Shown: positions 27,148 to 37,735, counted from the stretch's first letter. The stretch is 64,000 nt of DNA from Bacteroidales bacterium UBA5349 (GCA_002410065.1 DHQB01000006.1:129725-193724), one strand, 5' to 3'. Program-made: numbers and translations. Notes: a model not told the origin generated them from the sequence alone.

Positions 27148-29517
27148 TTACTTCAAATTATTTCCTATTCTAATTCCAAAGTAAACAGCACGGGGTTGAT
27201 TTGGTCCGTACATATATCCCGGATCGCGTTCTGCACCCATATCAAAGTCGGACTGATATGAATTAAAAATATTTTTTGCACCAGCAAAAAGTTGCATGGT
27301 TGCTCCATTAATTCTAATGTCGTAGCTGAGCCTTATACCCATATCGAAAAATGAATTGCTTATGCGAAGTTCACCTTCCTCAGGATTATTGATTGCAGGG
27401 CCCCAGTATGGGACAAGCATTTTACCGGTATAAGTTCCTGTTGCGCTAAGGGTCATTTTTTTGAATGGTTTTACTTGAGCCGCAAAAAAGCCATAGTTTT
27501 GGGGTGTTCTAACAAACCTTTTCTCACCAAACTCTTGTGGAACCTCATATTTACTTTCCTGAACTGTAAATCCAGAATTAAACGATAGGTTCTGTCTAGG
27601 TGCAAAGGTAAACTCAAGGTTTACTCCATTTACAGTTGCTCCTCCATCGGCATTAACACGGGTGTAAACTACCTCTCCAGCACTATTGGGTTCACCATAC
27701 TTATTGGCAAACGGGTTTTGAAGGATGGTGTAAAACCCTTCAACCAAAAAACTAGCAACGGTTTCACCAAAAGTATGATTATATGCAGCTGAAGCCATCA
27801 GGCTATGGCTGGTTTCCTGAATCAAATTCGGATCATTTTGATGTATTACCTTCCGCGCCGTTGAGGTTTCGATATGTAAATCCTCATCGAATATTTGTGG
27901 TGCTCGATACCCCTTCGCATAACTTGTCCGAAGCTGGACGCTACGGTTAATATCGTACATAAGGGTTACTCGGGGGCTTATAACATTGCCAGAAATATCA
28001 TTGTTGGGTTTTGCAATATCAGAAATGGTGTACCGATCAAATCTAATGCCTGCCGTAGTTTTAAAGTTTTTGTAAGAATAATCTAACTGCGAGAAAATAC
28101 CAGTAATATTCAACTGCTGATTGGCTACAACAGTATTTTCAGTGTGTGGAACAATTAGCTCTCCTTCAACTATTTCTGCGTTTTCCAAATCTGCATAACC
28201 AAATTTTATGTCTTTAAGTTTCCCTCCCTGATTTTCAAACCCAAACATCAGACCTGTTTCATTGAGTTTCATCTTGTATTGTCCACCCAAAACATACGAT
28301 AGGTCATCGGTCTTTCCATAATTGCTTAATGATTTATTGGCACCGTAGTACGAATCGCGATCTACCTTTTGTGTCGATGCAAATACCGAAAGAATATCGC
28401 TCTCGCGGAAAAACTGGTCGTAGGTTACCCCACCTGTAGTAATGTTGTGGTTAACTGCTTCAGTAATATTTGATTCATGCACAGGGTATTCGAATCTATC
28501 ACCTCCCCTTCTATCCTCACGGATATTAAAAAAGTCAACGCTAAGCTTACTCCTATGACCAAACCGGTGGAATGCTCTTGCTCCAACGCTTGTATTCTCA
28601 ATTGACGATAGCTCTGAAAATCCATCGTTATTTGCATCAAAAGGCTTACGATTACGAACAAAACCAAACACGGCTAAACCTGTTTTAATATCGGATGATA
28701 CTGCTGTTGCGCTAAAACTTGCGTTATTATCGGGTATAAGCGATGGCACATTGTCCATGCCAACACCTGAAAGCATAGTGTTAGCACCAAACTCGTACGA
28801 GTTATTTATGGGATCTTTAAGGATTAGGTTAACAGTTCCGGCAATGGCATTGCTGCCATAAAGGGTTGAACCGCCACCACGAATTACCTCAACCCTATCG
28901 ACCATATTGGATGGGATAAGTTCAAGGCCATAGACACCTGCCAAGCCGCTAAAAATTGGACGACTATTAATAAGAATTTGTGTGTAGGGTCCCTCCAGCC
29001 CGTTAATTCGAAGCTGTGTAAACCCGCAGTTTTGACAATTATTTTCCATTCGTAAGCCTGGGGTAAAGTTTAAACCCTCACCTAAAATTACCGATTGGGT
29101 CATTGAAAACGTTTTAGGCGTTACGGTATTTACCACAACAGATGATTCGCGTCTACGAAGCTCATTCCTATCTCCAGTAACAACCACCTCATCAAGGCCA
29201 ATAGCATCTTCGGACATTTTAAAATTGAGTTCAATGGTTTGACCCAATACAATGGTTATCTCCTTTTCGGCGGGCATATATCCAATGGCAGTTGCCACAA
29301 CAGTGAATTTACCTACGGGAAGGTTAATCATTTTATAGTGACCCGTTTCGTCGGTTGAAGTTCCAATTGTGGTACCCTTAAGCACTATGTTTGCAAAGGG
29401 AACATGATCTCCTCCGTTTATTACGTGACCAATTAAATTTGCATCTGATTTTTTTTGAGCAAAGGCTGTTGATGCCAATAGTAAAGCAGATAGAATAAAA
29501 AGAAATAGATTCCTCAT
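27148..29517 (-). CDS. TonB-dependent outer-membrane receptor (probable metal-type)
   Basis: 789 residues: signal peptide, CarboxypepD_reg domain (about 25-105), plug (about 125-235) and a 22-strand barrel to the C-terminal Lys. The plug contains MENNCQNCGFTQLRINGLEG followed by YTQILINSRPIFSGLAGVYG. The CxxC in the plug is unusual and may bind metal or form a disulfide. A small His-rich membrane protein lies just upstream on the same strand (29615-29989), supporting a transition-metal substrate (inference). RVEVIRGGGSTLYGSNAIAG is the usual plug end. Confidence 0.88.
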   Translation of the reverse strand: MRNLFLFILSALLLASTAFAQKKSDANLIGHVINGGDHVPFANIVLKGTTIGTSTDETGHYKMINLPVGKFTVVATAIGYMPAEKEITIVLGQTIELNFKMSEDAIGLDEVVVTGDRNELRRRESSVVVNTVTPKTFSMTQSVILGEGLNFTPGLRMENNCQNCGFTQLRINGLEGPYTQILINSRPIFSGLAGVYGLELIPSNMVDRVEVIRGGGSTLYGSNAIAGTVNLILKDPINNSYEFGANTMLSGVGMDNVPSLIPDNNASFSATAVSSDIKTGLAVFGFVRNRKPFDANNDGFSELSSIENTSVGARAFHRFGHRSKLSVDFFNIREDRRGGDRFEYPVHESNITEAVNHNITTGGVTYDQFFRESDILSVFASTQKVDRDSYYGANKSLSNYGKTDDLSYVLGGQYKMKLNETGLMFGFENQGGKLKDIKFGYADLENAEIVEGELIVPHTENTVVANQQLNITGIFSQLDYSYKNFKTTAGIRFDRYTISDIAKPNNDISGNVISPRVTLMYDINRSVQLRTSYAKGYRAPQIFDEDLHIETSTARKVIHQNDPNLIQETSHSLMASAAYNHTFGETVASFLVEGFYTILQNPFANKYGEPNSAGEVVYTRVNADGGATVNGVNLEFTFAPRQNLSFNSGFTVQESKYEVPQEFGEKRFVRTPQNYGFFAAQVKPFKKMTLSATGTYTGKMLVPYWGPAINNPEEGELRISNSFFDMGIRLSYDIRINGATMQLFAGAKNIFNSYQSDFDMGAERDPGYMYGPNQPRAVYFGIRIGNNLK

Positions 29518-29614
29518 TTTTTTAAGAAGTTTTGTTGAAAAGATTGAAAATTCTGCAGGGGAAAGCCTACACGAATAAAAACAACAAGCAAGATGGATTT
29601 ATTAAACCACCAAC

Positions 29615-29989
29615 TTAAAATGAGAAGCTTGGGGGAGCCTTATTGGCAATAATCTGAGGTTTATTCTCGAGAACAGAATAGAAATAGTGGGATTTTAACG
29701 GTACCCACTTTCGAACACTCGCAGTAAATAAACACAAAATTGCAACTATAAACAGTAAAAGCAAACTGTTGAAGAATAGAATTTCGCCCTTAGTGTGCTG
29801 ATGCTGCTGAAGCGGGTTTTCAGCCTGTTGTGTCTTGTTAAATGGGTGAGCATGAACTATTATCTCTCCGTCTGACAAAAAGTGCGAGTGCATAAAAAGC
29901 ATGTTGTTGAGGAATAACCCCCCAACAATTACCACTAAGAAAATGGCAAAATACTTCTTATAAAGGTTTATCAAACCCGCTGTTTTCAT
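29615..29989 (-). CDS. small His-rich membrane protein upstream of the TonB receptor
   Basis: 124 residues from the ATG at 29989; the frame to 30025 has a weaker N-terminus. The first helix (YFAIFLVVIVGGLFLNNMLF) is followed by an extracytoplasmic His-rich loop with HSHFLSDGEIIVHAHPF and QQHQHTKGE. A second helix (FFNSLLLLFIVAILCLF) leads to a basic tail. The loop has seven histidines within about 45 residues, suggesting metal binding. The TonB receptor follows 97 bp downstream on the same strand. I know of no assigned function. Confidence 0.65.
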   Translation of the reverse strand: MKTAGLINLYKKYFAIFLVVIVGGLFLNNMLFMHSHFLSDGEIIVHAHPFNKTQQAENPLQQHQHTKGEILFFNSLLLLFIVAILCLFTASVRKWVPLKSHYFYSVLENKPQIIANKAPPSFSF

Positions 29990-30094
29990 GGGTACAAATA
30001 TGGCAATGTTTAATAGTTCAAACAATACCTAGTTGTAGGTATTGTTAAAGAACATAACATTCAGTTGACTCAAATATCCCTTGCAGGTTTAATA

Positions 30095-31705
30095 CTACTC
30101 TAAATAAATTTGCTTATCCTTTGGGTATTCTACACTATAGGTGAACTTTATCTTTTTGGTTTTACCCGAATCAAGTTGAGCATCCCAACTAATTATTCCG
30201 GATTTTTCATCCAGCACACCACCACTTATTTCAATGGTTTTCACCTGAATGCTCTTATCGGTAGAGATAGGTATCTGATCTTTTAATTTGAAAGTAATTG
30301 GATTACTTCGCTTATTAACTATGGTCAACTCCCACCCAACGGTTTCTGTTACTTTGCTGCCGATTACCCTTCGGGAGGTAAAATCCTTTATCCTTGTTCT
30401 TTCAACCTTAACACCATTATCAACACCAATTGGTAAAGTTATGGTATCGGCAACCATTTCGGGAGCAATGTAAGCTGTTCCGGTATAGGCTCCTTTGAGA
30501 TATATTGAAGCATTGGCGTTTAATAAACTAATACCCTCCGTATTGGGTATTCTGGCTATGAGGTAAACATTTGACGACAGCTTGGGCGTTGCAGTATGCT
30601 CATAAACTGCATTGAATTTGGTTTTTTCTACTTCAACTGTAAGCGGATCTTTGCCTGTGGCAAGGGTATATGGGATTGGAATATCATAATCAATGGCAAG
30701 CATTGCTTCCTGCTTTACGGTATAGTCGGCAGAGGAACCCGAACTGTAGCTATAATCATCTAATTCTGCTTTATCATAGGCTATGTCCTTTTTAGCACTG
30801 GAACGAGAAACTGACATTTCTGCTAAAATAGGACGAGGGGGTTGAACGGGGCGGATAAACCAAGGATAAATAACTGGTGGTGTAGCCCCAAGAACTGGTT
30901 TACCCGTGCTAAAGGTGAACCTTACATTTTCCCAATTCTCGCCAGTTGCATTTGTGGCTGATGCTTTAAGCACCAGATCAATGGGCTCACCTGAGCCCTC
31001 GGTTCTTATATCGTAGGTTGGCGCCCATCCTGCGGCAGCTGTGTAATACGATATTTTAAGGGTGCCATTCACGGCCTTATTGGTCATAACGGTTATTGCC
31101 AGTTCTTGATTTAGCGATACCCTATCGGCAGAGAATGGATAAAGTCTGGCTTTTAGCCTTTCAATCTCTTTAACCAAATCAATTTGCTTACGCTTATTGG
31201 CCAGCTGCTCCTTTTTTACTAAGGTAAATCTACTCTTATAAAACTCGTGTATCTGCTTAAGTTCAACTGCATTTATCCCTGTCTGTTGCCCGCTGATTGA
31301 CCTGTTGAGGTTTAAAAAAACCTCCTCTTGATCTAAAATAATCTTCTCGTTTTCAATATCCTCTTTTTGCAAAAGCAAGAGGTTGAGGCTGTCTTTTATT
31401 GGCTTTGCCTCTATGGGTAAGCTTTGAGAATCATTTGAATATCCCTCCATTATGGACAATATGGTGAAATCACCCTTACCCTCAACGGCAAAGGTTGAGC
31501 CATCAATTGTGTTGGGTAATTGTTTAACAATTAGCTTTGTTGTACCCTTGGGCAAATTTACCGTTGCAGTTCGGGTTACCTGGGCTCCCCCAATGTATAG
31601 TATAACCTTTTCAACATTGGAGGTTAGGGGTATTTGGGGATTTACCTGACCCTGAGAAACTAAAAAGCCGCATAATAGAATGGTAATAATAAAAGTCCTT
31701 TTCAT
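30095..31705 (-). CDS. MuiA-like DUF4139 protein
   Basis: 536 residues. A signal peptide is followed by a DUF4140-like N-terminal region (about 25-125, with VEKVILYIGGAQVTRTATV), a coiled coil (about 130-200) and the DUF4139 domain (about 210-536). Signature-like parts include ISYYTAAAGWAPTYDIR, ATNATGENWENVRFTFSTG and a C-terminal WDAQLDSGKTKKIKFTYSVEYP. Named after a mucoidy inhibitor, the family's biochemical role is not known. Probably exported. Monocistronic. Confidence 0.78.
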   Translation of the reverse strand: MKRTFIITILLCGFLVSQGQVNPQIPLTSNVEKVILYIGGAQVTRTATVNLPKGTTKLIVKQLPNTIDGSTFAVEGKGDFTILSIMEGYSNDSQSLPIEAKPIKDSLNLLLLQKEDIENEKIILDQEEVFLNLNRSISGQQTGINAVELKQIHEFYKSRFTLVKKEQLANKRKQIDLVKEIERLKARLYPFSADRVSLNQELAITVMTNKAVNGTLKISYYTAAAGWAPTYDIRTEGSGEPIDLVLKASATNATGENWENVRFTFSTGKPVLGATPPVIYPWFIRPVQPPRPILAEMSVSRSSAKKDIAYDKAELDDYSYSSGSSADYTVKQEAMLAIDYDIPIPYTLATGKDPLTVEVEKTKFNAVYEHTATPKLSSNVYLIARIPNTEGISLLNANASIYLKGAYTGTAYIAPEMVADTITLPIGVDNGVKVERTRIKDFTSRRVIGSKVTETVGWELTIVNKRSNPITFKLKDQIPISTDKSIQVKTIEISGGVLDEKSGIISWDAQLDSGKTKKIKFTYSVEYPKDKQIYLE

Positions 31706-31774
31706 GGTGCAAAGTTTTATTAATCTGGGTGAAAATTAAAGAAAATATGCAAGATCAAACCTGATAAATAAATA

Positions 31775-34099
31775 TTAAGTGAGGTGCTTGCCTAAAATAT
31801 CGTAAAACTGATCAATGTTGATTGGCTTTGAAATATAGTCAACACATCCTGCCTCAATGGCTTTCTCCCGATCCTCTGACATAGCATTGGCCGTTTGAGC
31901 AATTACAGGAATTAAAGGCCTTAAGGCCTTAATCTCTCTAGTGGCCTGATAACCATCCATTTTAGGCAGTTGTAGGTCCATAAGAACGAGGTTAACATTA
32001 TCTTCTGAGTTGATTATCCTAATTGCATCCTCTGCATTTTGAGCGCCTATAAATCTGGCTTTTGTAGGCAAGATTATCTCTTTTAGCAGCAACATCGATT
32101 CCTCAACATCCTCAACTCCCAATATTGTTTTTCCCTCCCAACGGGGTAAGTCACTAACAATATCCTTAATTTTTTTCTTATCAGTTGAGTCCTCAATAGG
32201 AATAAATGGGATTGTAAACCAGAACAGTGATCCCGCATCAAGTTCTGAATCAACTCCAATCTCTCCACCCATCTTTTTAATTATCCCATTGCAAATAGCC
32301 AGTCCCAACCCAGATCCCCCATAAACTCTCGATGAGGTTTCTACAACTTGCCTAAATCTATCAAAAATCAATGCTACCTTACTACGTTCTATACCAATCC
32401 CTGTATCCTTAACAAAAAAGTAGAGTACTTGCTCACGTACCTCGTAACCAAACTCTATGGAACCTTCCTTTGTAAACTTAAGGGCATTGTTCAACAGGTT
32501 AATCATTATCTGTTTAAGTCTTTCAATATCCACTAGAATGGTTATTTCGGAATTGTCATAATTAGTATAGGAAAGATTAATTCCATTTTTTCCATGTTTA
32601 ACTTTCTCTGAACTATACATTAAATAGAGTTCTATCATCAACTTTTTAAGATTGCAGTTTGAATTCTTTATCTCAAGTTGATCTGCTTCTATTTTTGACA
32701 CATCGATAATATCGTTTATCAGATTAAGTAAAAGTTTTGAATTAGAGGTTATTATATCAGTATACTGATCAACCTTTTCCTTTGGAAGATCTGATTTATT
32801 CTTTAATAAACTAGCAAAGCCTACGATACCATTCATGGGAGTACGTATTTCATGGCTCATATTAGCTAAAAATGCGCTTTTTAACTTGTTCGACTCATCT
32901 GCCTTTTTCTTTGCCTCTGCGAGAAGAATATTATGTTCGTTAAGCTTTTCGTGGTGGTGTTTTTCAACTTTAAGTCTAGCTTTTCTTTGCCCATTAACTA
33001 TACTCAACAGCGAAATAATGATTAGCATTACTACTAAAACAAAGGTAAATGCCATAAGAAGTTTCGCGTTATTTCTAACAAATTCAAAGGGTGTATTAAC
33101 AACATTACTCCCTTTAGGAAGGGCGCTTCGTTTTATGCCATGCTTTTTTACCATAGGATAGTTAAAAGCATAATGGGTAGGCCCTTCAAAAGGCTTAATA
33201 TTTTCTACCTTTTCTCCGTTTAGTATTCTTACAGCTAATTTACCTGCCTCCTCTCCGTGATTGCGCCCGTTAATGATTTTTCCTCCAGCAATGCCATGCA
33301 TAAGGTAGAAATCCCATGTCCCATAAATAGGAACCCTTGTTGTGCTTGAAATAGAGATAAGTGCATCCTCATACGAAAGGTAGCGCTGTTCACCATCAAC
33401 ATTGAACAGCAAAAAGAGAATGGCACTTCCTTTAGAAAGCACTGAAGTATATTCCTTTAAACTATCAACACTATAATCCGACAAGATTTCAACCCTAAAA
33501 GGGTATGATTTCTTATCCAACTCGGCATTTAGCTTAACCCTTAGGGCATCTCCAGTTGTGGTTCTATCGAGAATAACATAAAGTGTTTGTAAAGAGGGAT
33601 GTAAATCATTAATTAACTCCAAATTGGCCTCCAGATCAACCTCCTCAATTACACCGGTAAAGCCTTTTTTAAATTCGGTACTACTGTTTATCCCACAAAA
33701 AACAATGGGAACATCCGGAAAGAGCAATTGATGATACTCCTCCATAAACAGCAAAGCATCGTTATCGGTAATAAGAATTACATCAATCTTATTATTTCTA
33801 TACTTAGCCTTTAGGAGTAAATAAAACTCTTGGAAGATTAGCTTCGAATCAATCCGCTTGGAATCGAGGCTCTCTATATACAGTTCAAACTGAAAATCCC
33901 CTGTATTTAGCGCTTCTGTAATCCCAAGTGTTAAACTATCGGTCCAGCTAATCTGTCGATGATACGAGTTTAATAATAGAATACTTTTACTCTTATCAGT
34001 TTTAGCAAAAGAATTATGCTGGAGCATTATGAAAAACAGAATCATAAACAGCTTCCAACTGAATATTCGACTAAAAAAGTTTAACCTTTGAGCAAGCAT
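31775..34099 (-). CDS. hybrid sensor histidine kinase with periplasmic-binding-protein sensor
   Basis: 774 residues from the ATG at 34099; the frame extends to 34168 but the longer form has a poor N-terminus and overlaps the tex promoter. Signal/anchor helix, an ABC-substrate-binding-like sensor (about 35-320, SILLLNSYHRQISWTDSL ... IYGTWDFYLMHGIAGG), a transmembrane helix (about 350-372), HisKA with LANMSHEIRTPMNGIVGF, HATPase with DTGIGIERSK and GGSGLGLAICNGI, and a C-terminal receiver with the phospho-Asp in LVLMDLQLPKMDGY. No DNA-binding domain. The ligand is probably a small organic solute. Confidence 0.88.
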   Translation of the reverse strand: MLAQRLNFFSRIFSWKLFMILFFIMLQHNSFAKTDKSKSILLLNSYHRQISWTDSLTLGITEALNTGDFQFELYIESLDSKRIDSKLIFQEFYLLLKAKYRNNKIDVILITDNDALLFMEEYHQLLFPDVPIVFCGINSSTEFKKGFTGVIEEVDLEANLELINDLHPSLQTLYVILDRTTTGDALRVKLNAELDKKSYPFRVEILSDYSVDSLKEYTSVLSKGSAILFLLFNVDGEQRYLSYEDALISISSTTRVPIYGTWDFYLMHGIAGGKIINGRNHGEEAGKLAVRILNGEKVENIKPFEGPTHYAFNYPMVKKHGIKRSALPKGSNVVNTPFEFVRNNAKLLMAFTFVLVVMLIIISLLSIVNGQRKARLKVEKHHHEKLNEHNILLAEAKKKADESNKLKSAFLANMSHEIRTPMNGIVGFASLLKNKSDLPKEKVDQYTDIITSNSKLLLNLINDIIDVSKIEADQLEIKNSNCNLKKLMIELYLMYSSEKVKHGKNGINLSYTNYDNSEITILVDIERLKQIMINLLNNALKFTKEGSIEFGYEVREQVLYFFVKDTGIGIERSKVALIFDRFRQVVETSSRVYGGSGLGLAICNGIIKKMGGEIGVDSELDAGSLFWFTIPFIPIEDSTDKKKIKDIVSDLPRWEGKTILGVEDVEESMLLLKEIILPTKARFIGAQNAEDAIRIINSEDNVNLVLMDLQLPKMDGYQATREIKALRPLIPVIAQTANAMSEDREKAIEAGCVDYISKPINIDQFYDILGKHLT

Positions 34100-34121
34100 A
34101 AACTCTAGTTTGCTATTTTTG
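34087..34121 (+). promoter_or_regulatory. promoter of tex
   Basis: TTTG (34087-34090), a 23-nt spacer and TATTTTTG (34114-34121) fit the Bacteroidota consensus. The -33 part lies inside the first codons of the divergent hybrid kinase. Predicted leader about 65 nt. Confidence 0.5.
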
Positions 34122-34194
34122 CGTATTATTAAATATATACCTCTTAAAGATACTATAAATAATATCACTCAAATATTATAAATACTTTTTTTTA

Positions 34195-36339
34195 ATGATT
34201 AATACTGAACATGATAAGCATATAGGCATAATTGCTAAGGAACTTAACCTTACAAAAAAGCAGGTAGGCAACACCATTAAACTGCTTGATGGTGGATCGA
34301 CCGTACCGTTTATTAGCCGCTACCGAAAAGAGCAAACAGACAGTTTGGACGAGGTTGAGATTGCTGCAATTCGCGATAGGATAAACAAACTTGTTGAGCT
34401 TGAAAAACGAAAGGAAACAGTGCTAAGCACAATCGACGAACAGGGCAAACTAACCGATGAACTTCGCAAGCGCATCGAAGAATGCTACGATCCGGTTGAA
34501 CTTGAAGACATATACCTTCCTTACAAACCAAAGCGCAGAACCAAAGCTACCATTGCTAAAGAGCGCGGCTTAGAGCCTCTGGCTGATTTGATTATGAAGC
34601 AGGTTGAAAGGGATATTCAAAAAATTGCTCAGGGTTATATCAACAATGATGTACCAACCATTGAAGACGCTCTTGCCGGTGCCCGCGATATTATTGCCGA
34701 GTGGATAAGCGAGAGCGAAAAGGCTAGAAATATTGTTAGGAGATATTTTAAGCGTAGCGCCGTAATTAAATCGAAAGTGGTAAAAGGGAAAGAGGCTGAT
34801 GGCGTGAAGTTCTCCGATTACTTTGCATGGGATGAACCGATAAGCAAATGCGCCTCGCACCGTTTCCTTGCCATGCGCAGAGGGCAAACCGAAGGTTTTC
34901 TTAAGGTTTCCATCACCCCACCTGCTGACGATGTAATGGACGACCTATCAAGGGCATTTGTAAAAGGGGATAATGAATCGGCAGATCAGGTTGATTTTGC
35001 CATAGAGGATAGCTATAAACGGCTTATTGAACCAAGTATTGAGAATGAGTTTACCGCAGAACTCAAGGAAAAGGCTGATGATGAAGCCATTAGAGTGTTC
35101 GCCGAGAATCTTCGTCAACTTTTGCTCTCATCGCCACTGGGGCAAAAAAACGTACTTGCTTTAGACCCAGGTTATCGCACGGGTTGTAAGTTGGTTTGCC
35201 TCGACTCGCAGGGAAACCTAAAGCACAATGAAACCATTTATCCTCATCCTCCACAAAAGGAGGAAGGGAAAGCGATGAGTAAAATATCGACCCTTGTTGA
35301 TACCTATAAGATTGAGGCCATAGCCATTGGCAACGGAACAGCAAGCCGCGAAACTGAATCGCTGGTTAAGCGAATTCGTTTTAACCGTGAAGTCTTGGTG
35401 TTTGTAGTAAGCGAGGATGGAGCCTCAATTTACTCAGCATCATCGGTGGCGCGTGAGGAATTTCCTGACTATGATGTAACCGTTCGTGGGGCCGTTTCAA
35501 TTGGGCGTAGGCTGATGGATCCACTTGCCGAGTTGGTAAAAATCGATCCAAAATCGATTGGAGTTGGGCAATATCAGCACGATGTGGACCAGCCAAAACT
35601 TAAGCAAGGGCTCGACACTGTGGTGGAGAGCTGCGTAAACCACGTGGGTGTTAACCTCAATACTGCAAGCAAGCACTTGCTCACGTATATCTCTGGATTT
35701 GGGCCACAGTTAGCACAGAATATCGTTGAATACAGAAGAGAGAATGGAGATTTTAATAGTCGTACCCAGCTAAAGAAAGTTCCACGTTTAGGCGATAAAG
35801 CCTTTGAACAAAGCGCTGGTTTCCTTAGAATTGCTGATGCAAAAAACCCTTTAGATAACAGTGCAGTTCACCCAGAAAGCTACCATGTGGTAGAGCAAAT
35901 GGCTAAAGATATGAATTGCGATGTGGCTGATTTACTGAAGGATGAAGAGCTGAGAAAAAAAATCGACATAAATAAATATGTAACCAGTAAAATTGGGCTC
36001 CCAACCCTTAAAGATATTATGGCAGAACTAGCCAAACCAGGCAGGGATCCACGACAAGGAATAAAAGTATTTGAATTTGCCGAAGGGGTATACTCTATCG
36101 GACAATTAGTTGTGGGTATGACACTCCCTGGGATTGTTACCAACATTACCAACTTTGGCGCATTTGTAGATGTGGGAGTTAAGCAGGATGGCCTTGTGCA
36201 CATATCGCAACTTGCCGATAGGTTTGTTTCAAACCCCAACGATATTGTTAAGCTACACCAACACGTTATGGTTAAGGTACTAGAGGTAGATGTTGCACGC
36301 AAGCGAATACAACTAACCATGAAGGATTTAGGGCAGTAA
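34195..36339 (+). CDS. tex: Tex-family RNA-binding transcription accessory protein
   Basis: 714 residues. Tex N-terminal helical domain (about 1-190, with VPFISRYRKEQTDSLDE), a YqgF/RuvC-like domain starting at LALDPGYRTGCKLVCLD, and a helix-hairpin-helix region (SKHLLTYISGFGPQLAQNIVEYR). A C-terminal S1 RNA-binding domain contains GMTLPGIVTNITNFGAFVDVG and ends near QLTMKDL. Tex binds nucleic acids and RNA polymerase and is widely conserved; its exact role is unsettled. The length is typical. Confidence 0.95.
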   Translation: MINTEHDKHIGIIAKELNLTKKQVGNTIKLLDGGSTVPFISRYRKEQTDSLDEVEIAAIRDRINKLVELEKRKETVLSTIDEQGKLTDELRKRIEECYDPVELEDIYLPYKPKRRTKATIAKERGLEPLADLIMKQVERDIQKIAQGYINNDVPTIEDALAGARDIIAEWISESEKARNIVRRYFKRSAVIKSKVVKGKEADGVKFSDYFAWDEPISKCASHRFLAMRRGQTEGFLKVSITPPADDVMDDLSRAFVKGDNESADQVDFAIEDSYKRLIEPSIENEFTAELKEKADDEAIRVFAENLRQLLLSSPLGQKNVLALDPGYRTGCKLVCLDSQGNLKHNETIYPHPPQKEEGKAMSKISTLVDTYKIEAIAIGNGTASRETESLVKRIRFNREVLVFVVSEDGASIYSASSVAREEFPDYDVTVRGAVSIGRRLMDPLAELVKIDPKSIGVGQYQHDVDQPKLKQGLDTVVESCVNHVGVNLNTASKHLLTYISGFGPQLAQNIVEYRRENGDFNSRTQLKKVPRLGDKAFEQSAGFLRIADAKNPLDNSAVHPESYHVVEQMAKDMNCDVADLLKDEELRKKIDINKYVTSKIGLPTLKDIMAELAKPGRDPRQGIKVFEFAEGVYSIGQLVVGMTLPGIVTNITNFGAFVDVGVKQDGLVHISQLADRFVSNPNDIVKLHQHVMVKVLEVDVARKRIQLTMKDLGQ

Positions 36340-36418
36340 GAGTTAGTAACTACTTTATATTAGCAAACTCAAAAAAACATAAGAAAAAAACGAACCTTTT
36401 TTCATTAAACACATAATT

Positions 36419-37579
36419 ATGAAGAGTTTATTTTCCAACTTACTATTCAAAGTTTTCCTAGCTATTGTCTTTGGAATTATTTTTGGCCTTTATTTACCCG
36501 AATCTGTAAATAGAGTTTTTGCCACTTTTAACTCTCTCTTTAGTCAGTTTTTAAATTTTGCAATTCCTTTGATTATTATGGGCTTGATTATGCCAGCCAT
36601 TTCTGATCTGGGAAAAGGTGCAGGGAAACTACTTGTACTGACCACTGCTATTGCTTATGGCTCCACTCTTTTTTCGGGATTTATGACCTATTTTACCACT
36701 TCGGGCATTTTCTCCTCACTTCTGGCATCCCATGTTGATAAAACGGCTCAAATAGCTGAAACGGCGAAAGAATTATTACCTTATTTTACAATCACCATAC
36801 CCGCAGTTTTAGATATTATGACGGCATTAGTATTTGCCTTTGTAATTGGGTTAGGACTGGCTTATCAGGAAAATTCATCCTTAAAATTAGTGGTTAAAGA
36901 TTTTCAACTAATTATAATGCAACTGATTGAGAATGTTATTGTGCCACTATTACCCTTATTTATACTAGGAATATTTGCAAATATGACCTTTAGCGGGAAA
37001 GTGTACTCGATACTCTCGGTATTTGTCAACATCATCGGCGTTATTTTTGTATTGCACATCCTCCTGTTGCTTCTACAATATACGGTTACGGGAATACTTG
37101 TAAAAAAGAACCCGTTACGTTTATTGGCTACTATGATGCCAGCATATTTTACGGCGTTGGGTACGCAATCCTCCGCGGCTACTATTCCAGTAACTTTAAA
37201 TCAAACTCTGAAAAATGGAGTCTCCGAAAAAATTGCAGGCTTTGTGATTCCGCTATGTGCAACCATTCACCTCTCGGGAAGTGTTATGAAAATTACAGCA
37301 TGCGCAATTGCTATAATGATTTTGGAAGGGATGCCCTTTGATTTTACGCTTTTTGCTGGCTTTATTCTAATGCTGGGAATAGCCATGGTTGCTGCCCCTG
37401 GCGTTCCCGGTGGTGCAATTATGGCCGCCATAGGTATCTTGCAATCCATGTTAGGCTTTAATGAAGAAATGATAGGTCTAATGATAGCGCTTTATATTGC
37501 TATGGATAGTTTTGGAACAGCCTGCAATGTTACGGGAGATGGCGCCATCGCGCTTGTAGTAAATAAAATAACTAAATAA
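36419..37579 (+). CDS. dicarboxylate/amino acid:cation symporter (DAACS family)
   Basis: 386 residues with eight hydrophobic helices and two re-entrant hairpins expected of GltP/DctA-like transporters. The serine-rich HP1 tip reads ALGTQSSAATIPVTL. TM7 has a degenerate HLSGSVMKITACA in place of NMDGTA. HP2 reads GVPGGAIMAAIG, and TM8 has YIAMDSFGTACNVTGDGAIALVV with the substrate and Na+/H+ binding D/N/D residues. It should import dicarboxylates or acidic amino acids with cations. It is somewhat short (420 is common). Last conserved gene before the accessory island. Confidence 0.88.
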   Translation: MKSLFSNLLFKVFLAIVFGIIFGLYLPESVNRVFATFNSLFSQFLNFAIPLIIMGLIMPAISDLGKGAGKLLVLTTAIAYGSTLFSGFMTYFTTSGIFSSLLASHVDKTAQIAETAKELLPYFTITIPAVLDIMTALVFAFVIGLGLAYQENSSLKLVVKDFQLIIMQLIENVIVPLLPLFILGIFANMTFSGKVYSILSVFVNIIGVIFVLHILLLLLQYTVTGILVKKNPLRLLATMMPAYFTALGTQSSAATIPVTLNQTLKNGVSEKIAGFVIPLCATIHLSGSVMKITACAIAIMILEGMPFDFTLFAGFILMLGIAMVAAPGVPGGAIMAAIGILQSMLGFNEEMIGLMIALYIAMDSFGTACNVTGDGAIALVVNKITK

Positions 37580-37735
37580 CAATGCTACTTCCTTAGTTTT
37601 TTTTGTTTATATTTTCATGTTGTTTGGCTAATGAAGAGAAAAATATCTGAAAAACAACAGTGCAATAGGTGTCTAAAGAAAGTATTTCGAATTAAAAGAA
37701 TAGAACTTAATTTTAATTAAGTTGTAATGAATTGC

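Noticed and set aside
35880..36320. 146-residue open frame antisense to the S1 end of tex
   Set aside because: Shadow frame; tex motifs on the plus strand are unambiguous.
37580..37735. Direct-repeat copy of the ssrA 3' end marking the far end of the island
   Set aside because: Nothing resembling the tmRNA 3' end was found here; the island boundary is inferred from gene content only.
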